Positions 59,301 through 64,000 of a stretch of 64,000 nucleotides of DNA are shown here, one piece after another. Below the pieces are notes generated by a model. The model ran no database searches. It had not been told where the DNA came from and was given only the letters and a program-made list of their open reading frames with translations. The DNA is taken from NCBI GenBank assembly GCA_031841125.1, contig JAJSSI010000084.1:1-64000 (forward strand), in the 5' to 3' direction. The position numbers and the translations under genes are program-made. Each line of letters begins with the position of its first letter. Within the stretch, counting starts at the first letter, position 1. Origin of the DNA: Acanthococcus lagerstroemiae. Taxonomy: Eukaryota; Arthropoda; Insecta; Hemiptera; Eriococcidae.

Positions 59301-62300
59301 GCCTTTTATCAGTTCGCCCCAGGAAATTCGCAACATTGAAAACGCATATTGGTGCGAATTGTATTGCAGATCCGACGAGTTTAAGGCGTTTCTACATTTT
59401 TCAGAAATTCGCCAAATTACCAAGATGCACTCGAAAATGTGGTCAAAAAATCACTTTAGGTAAATTTTGGTAACAGATTCGAGTTCGCTTCGAAAAATTG
59501 AGTAATCTGACCCAGCGCCGACGCCGAAGCTCTCCGAAAATTTTTTCGCCCAAAAAAACGCATGATGTATAGTATGGAGAAATTTTCAAAATTTTCAAAA
59601 ATAAAAAATTTTGATTTGAAGACTGTTTAATACTCAGTTTTTCACGCTGAGTCCGAATTTGTTGTTCAAATTCGGCGGGGACGCTCCGCTGTCGAGATAC
59701 ACTCGAAAACGTGGTCAAAATATTTTTCTGTCAGCGCCTTCAACGCGTTGAATATGCCACACATCGCACGCCAATTGACGTTTTCCAAATCTCTATTTCT
59801 CTGGGGCGAACCAACAATTTGCTAATAATTTTGGAATGGAGATAGCTAGAGCAGTGCGGTTTGAAATTTTGGATACAGGAGATAATTTTGAATAAGACGT
59901 ACTTTTCAGTTTTGCTCAAGCAGCCTCCAATCAAAAGATTTTGGCCTTTTATCAGTTCGCCCCAGGAAATTCGCAACATTGAAAACGCATATTGGTGCGA
60001 ATTGTATTGCAGATCCGACGAGTTTAAGGCGTTTCTACATTTTTCAGAAATTCGCCAAATTACCAAGATGCACTCGAAAATGTGGTCAAAAAATCACTTT
60101 AGGTAAATTTTGGTAACAGATTCGAGTTCGCTTCGAAAAATTGAGTAATCTGACCCAGCGCCGACGCCGAAGCTCTCCGAAAATTTTTTCGCCCAAAAAA
60201 ACGCATGATGTATAGTATGGAGAAATTTTCAAAATTTTCAAAAATAAAAAATTTTGATTTGAAGACTGTTTAATACTCAGTTTTTCACGCTGAGTCCGAA
60301 TTTGTTGTTCAAATTCGGCGGGGACGCTCCGCTGTCGAGATACACTCGAAAACGTGGTCAAAATATTTTTCTGTCAGCGCCTTCAACGCGTTGAATATGC
60401 CACACATCGCACGCCAATTGACGTTTTCCAAATCTCTATTTCTCTGGGGCGAACCAACAATTTGCTAATAATTTTGGAATGGAGATAGCTAGAGCAGTGC
60501 GGTTTGAAATTTTGGATACAGGAGATAATTTTGAATAAGACGTACTTTTCAGTTTTGCTCAAGCAGCCTCCAATCAAAAGATTTTGGCCTTTTATCAGTT
60601 CGCCCCAGGAAATTCGCAACATTGAAAACGCATATTGGTGCGAATTGTATTGCAGATCCGACGAGTTTAAGGCGTTTCTACATTTTTCAGAAATTCGCCA
60701 AATTACCAAGATGCACTCGAAAATGTGGTCAAAAAATCACTTTAGGTAAATTTTGGTAACAGATTCGAGTTCGCTTCGAAAAATTGAGTAATCTGACCCA
60801 GCGCCGACGCCGAAGCTCTCCGAAAATTTTTTCGCCCAAAAAAACGCATGATGTATAGTATGGAGAAATTTTCAAAATTTTCAAATAAAAATTTTGATTT
60901 GAAGACTGTTTAATACTCAGTTTTTCACGCTGAGTCCGAATTTGTTGTTCAAATTCGGCGGGGACGCTCCGCTGTCGAGATACACTCGAAAACGTGGTCA
61001 AAATATTTTTCTGTCAGCGCCTTCAACGCGTTGAATATGCCACACATCGCACGCCAATTGACGTTTTCCAAATCTCTATTTCTCTGGGGCGAACCAACAA
61101 TTTGCTAATAATTTTGGAATGGAGATAGCTAGAGCAGTGCGGTTTGAAATTTTGGATACAGGAGATAATTTTGAATAAGACGTACTTTTCAGTTTTGCTC
61201 AAGCAGCCTCCAATCAAAAGATTTTGGCCTTTTATCAGTTCGCCCAGGAAATTCGCAACATTGAAAACGCATATTGGTGCGAATTGTATTGCAGATCCGA
61301 CGAGTTTAAGGCGTTTCTACATTTTTCAGAAATTCGCCAAATTACCAAGATGCACTCGAAAATGTGGTCAAAAAATCACTTTAGGTAAATTTTGGTAACA
61401 GATTCGAGTTCGCTTCGAAAAATTGAGTAATCTGACCCAGCGCCGACGCCGAAGCTCTCCGAAAATTTTTTCGCCCAAAAAAACGCATGATGTATAGTAT
61501 GGAGAAATTTTCAAAATTTTCAAAAATAAAAAATTTTGATTTGAAGACTGTTTAATACTCAGTTTTTCACGCTGAGTCCGAATTTGTTGTTCAAATTCGG
61601 CGGGGACGCTCCGCTGTCGAGATACACTCGAAAACGTGGTCAAAATATTTTTCTGTCAGCGCCTTCAACGCGTTGAATATGCCACACATCGCACGCCAAT
61701 TGACGTTTTCCAAATCTCTATTTCTCTGGGGCGAACCAACAATTTGCTAATAATTTTGGAATGGAGATAGCTAGAGCAGTGCGGTTTGAAATTTTGGATA
61801 CAGGAGATAATTTTGAATAAGACGTACTTTTCAGTTTTGCTCAAGCAGCCTCCAATCAAAAGATTTTGGCCTTTTATCAGTTCGCCCCAGGAAATTCGCA
61901 ACATTGAAAACGCATATTGGTGCGAATTGTATTGCAGATCCGACGAGTTTAAGGCGTTTCTACATTTTTCAGAAATTCGCCAAATTACCAAGATGCACTC
62001 GAAAATGTGGTCAAAAAATCACTTTAGGTAAATTTTGGTAACAGATTCGAGTTCGCTTCGAAAAATTGAGTAATCTGACCCAGCGCCGACGCCGAAGCTC
62101 TCCGAAAATTTTTTCGCCCAAAAAAACGCATGATGTATAGTATGAGAAATTTCAAAATTTTCAAAAATAAAAAATTTTGATTTGAAGACTGTTTAATACT
62201 CAGTTTTTCACGCTGAGTCCGAATTTGTTGTTCAAATTCGGCGGGGACGCTCCGCTGTCGAGATACACTCGAAAACGTGGTCAAAATATTTTTCTGTCAG

Positions 62301-64000
62301 CGCCTTCAACGCGTTGAATATGCCACACATCGCACGCCAATTGACGTTTTCCAAATCTCTATTTCTCTGGGGCGAACCAACAATTTGCTAATAATTTTGG
62401 AATGGAGATAGCTAGAGCAGTGCGGTTTGAAATTTTGGATACAGGAGATAATTTTGAATAAGACGTACTTTTCAGTTTTGCTCAAGCAGCCTCCAATCAA
62501 AAGATTTTGGCCTTTTATCAGTTCGCCCCAGGAAATTCGCAACATTGAAAACGCATATTGGTGCGAATTGTATTGCAGATCCGACGAGTTTAAGGCGTTT
62601 CTACATTTTTCAGAAATTCGCCAAATTACCAAGATGCACTCGAAAATGTGGTCAAAAAATCACTTTAGGTAAATTTTGGTAACAGATTCGAGTTCGCTTC
62701 GAAAAATTGAGTAATCTGACCAGCGCCGACGCCGAAGCTCTCCGAAAATTTTTTCGCCCAAAAAAAACGCATGATGTATAGTATGGAGAAATTTTCAAAA
62801 TTTTCAAAAATAAAAAATTTTGATTTGAAGACTGTTTAATACTCAGTTTTTCACGCTGAGTCCGAATTTGTTGTTCAAATTCGGGGGGACGCTCCGCTGT
62901 CGAGATACACTCGAAAACGTGGTCAAAATATTTTTCTGTCAGCGCCTTCAACGCGTTGAATATGCCACACATCGCACGCCAATTGACGTTTTCCAAATCT
63001 CTATTTCTCTGGGGCGAACCAACAATTTGCTAATAATTTTGGAATGGAGATAGCTAGAGCAGTGCGGTTTGAAATTTTGGATACAGGAGATAATTTTGAA
63101 TAAGACGTACTTTTCAGTTTTGCTCAAGCAGCCTCCAATCAAAAGATTTTGGCCTTTTATCAGTTCGCCCAGGAAATTCGCAACATTGAAAACGCATATT
63201 GGTGCGAATTGTATTGCAGATCCGACGAGTTTAAGGCGTTTCTACATTTTTCAGAAATTCGCCAAATTACCAAGATGCACTCGAAAATGTGGTCAAAAAA
63301 TCACTTTAGGTAAATTTTGGTAACAGATTCGAGTTCGCTTCGAAAAATTGAGTAATCTGACCCAGCGCCGACGCCGAAGCTCTCCGAAAATTTTTTCGCC
63401 CAAAAAAACGCATGATGTATAGTATGGAGAATTTTCAAAATTTTCAAAAATAAAAAATTTTGATTTGAAGACTGTTTAATACTCAGTTTTTCACGCTGAG
63501 TCCGAATTTGTTGTTCAAATTCGGCGGGGACGCTCCGCTGTCGAGATACACTCGAAAACGTGGTCAAAATATTTTTCTGTCAGCGCCTTCAACGCGTTGA
63601 ATATGCCACACATCGCACGCCAATTGACGTTTTCCAAATCTCTATTTCTCTGGGGCGAACCAACAATTTGCTAATAATTTTGGAATGGAGATAGCTAGAG
63701 CAGTGCGGTTTGAAATTTTGGATACAGGAGATAATTTTGAATAAGACGTACTTTTCAGTTTTGCTCAAGCAGCCTCCAATCAAAAGATTTTGGCCTTTTA
63801 TCAGTTCGCCCCAGGAAATTCGCAACATTGAAAACGCATATTGGTGCGAATTGTATTGCAGATCCGACGAGTTTAAGGCGTTTCTACATTTTTCAGAAAT
63901 TCGCCAAATTACCAAGATGCACTCGAAAATGTGGTCAAAAAATCACTTTAGGTAAATTTTGGTAACAGATTCGAGTTCGCTTCGAAAAATTGAGTAATCT
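53311..64000 (+). repeat. Array zone IV: units 77-93, class C
   Basis: Unit starts: 53311, 53953, 54596, 55239, 55882, 56524, 57167, 57810, 58453, 59096, 59739, 60382, 61022, 61664, 62305, 62947, 63588 (last one cut by the window at 64000). Lengths are 642-643 bp up to 60381, then 640, 642, 641, 642 and 641 because of single-base losses. Two of these remove one C from the run in TTCGCCCCAGG (near 61244 and 63169), so the same change appears in units 89 and 92. Confidence 0.92.

Larger units (their letters stand above)
5366..64000 (+). repeat. Homogeneous satellite DNA array, 614-643-bp monomers
   Basis: A head-to-tail array of 93 near-identical monomers, all in one orientation and continuing past the window. 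I set unit starts at the palindrome TTCAACGCGTTGAA. Spacing between successive starts is 634 (A), 614 (B) or 643 (C), with a few units off by 1-24 bp. Outside one ~90-bp variable segment the units are almost invariant: a 108-codon minus-strand frame and an overlapping 81-codon plus-strand frame translate identically in nearly every unit. Only the units starting at 50770, 61022 and 62947 change one or both, through small indels. This degree of identity implies recent amplification or strong homogenisation by unequal exchange or gene conversion. Unit lengths are not multiples of three and no frame crosses units, so this is non-coding satellite. A centromeric, pericentromeric or heterochromatic location is possible but not shown. 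Confidence 0.98.

Noticed and set aside
5500..63955. Some 270 small open frames on both strands (108, 81, 76, 88, 91 codons) repeated along the array
   Set aside because: They are the same few frames copied with the monomer. Frames on opposite strands overlap, none has a recognisable domain, monomer lengths (614, 634, 643) are not multiples of three, and conservation is equally strong outside the frames. Plain nucleotide identity explains them.
5366..64000. CRISPR-like array (identical repeats separated by variable segments)
   Set aside because: The repeated part is hundreds of bases long, the variable segment is a limited set of indel alleles rather than unique spacers, and there are no cas genes or other prokaryotic features.
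5366..64000. Ribosomal DNA intergenic-spacer subrepeats
   Set aside because: No 18S, 5.8S or 28S sequence is present in the window, and the array is much longer than usual spacer subrepeat blocks. It cannot be fully excluded because the array continues beyond 64000.

Overview
This window looks like AT-rich nuclear DNA from an animal, probably an invertebrate. I found no complete protein gene, rRNA or tRNA. The guess rests on a hAT-like terminal inverted repeat pair, an ATAC microsatellite, abundant A/T tracts, and a tandem satellite filling more than nine tenths of the sequence. The species cannot be named from the sequence alone.

Layout. Positions 1-4732 are a unique-looking left flank. It holds a GC-rich island of unknown identity (about 100-570), an ATAC microsatellite (813-850), an AT-rich stretch with a decayed ~210-bp direct repeat (about 1020-1740), a broken stretch of protein-like reading frame (1940-2296), a short hAT-like MITE candidate (3205-3368) and an A/purine-rich tract (about 4466-4551). 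Satellite homology begins near 4733 with one strongly diverged edge monomer. From about 5340-5410 the sequence becomes almost invariant and runs off the right end at 64000. Using the palindrome TTCAACGCGTTGAA as the start of each unit, I count 93 homogeneous monomers from 5499 (92 complete, the last cut by the window).

The monomers fall into three length classes set by two small cassettes in one ~90-bp hypervariable segment. C (643 bp) has both a second 9-bp A-tract copy and a 29-bp hairpin segment. A (634 bp) lacks the 9-bp copy. B (614 bp) lacks the 29-bp segment. The classes are zoned: B occurs only in units 1-39 (to 29705), C only from unit 40 on (29706 onward), and A occurs in both. Inside the zones there are higher-order patterns: an eight-unit block A-B-A-A-A-B-B-B repeated twice (7995-17979), a six-unit block C-C-C-C-C-A repeated twice (29706-37408), and a pure run of nine A units (43796-49503).

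The least obvious feature is inside the monomer. It carries a hidden imperfect palindrome about 300 bp long (5495-5791 in the first unit). The arms match at 79 of 120 positions without gaps around one axis at 5643. A second, weaker axis lies near 5966, about half a monomer away. I infer that the ~640-bp repeat began as a head-to-head pair of ~320-bp ancestral units. Nothing in the array looks protein-coding: the many small open frames are copies of the same shadow frames, and the repeat lengths are not multiples of three. A centromeric or pericentromeric location is possible but cannot be shown from the sequence.
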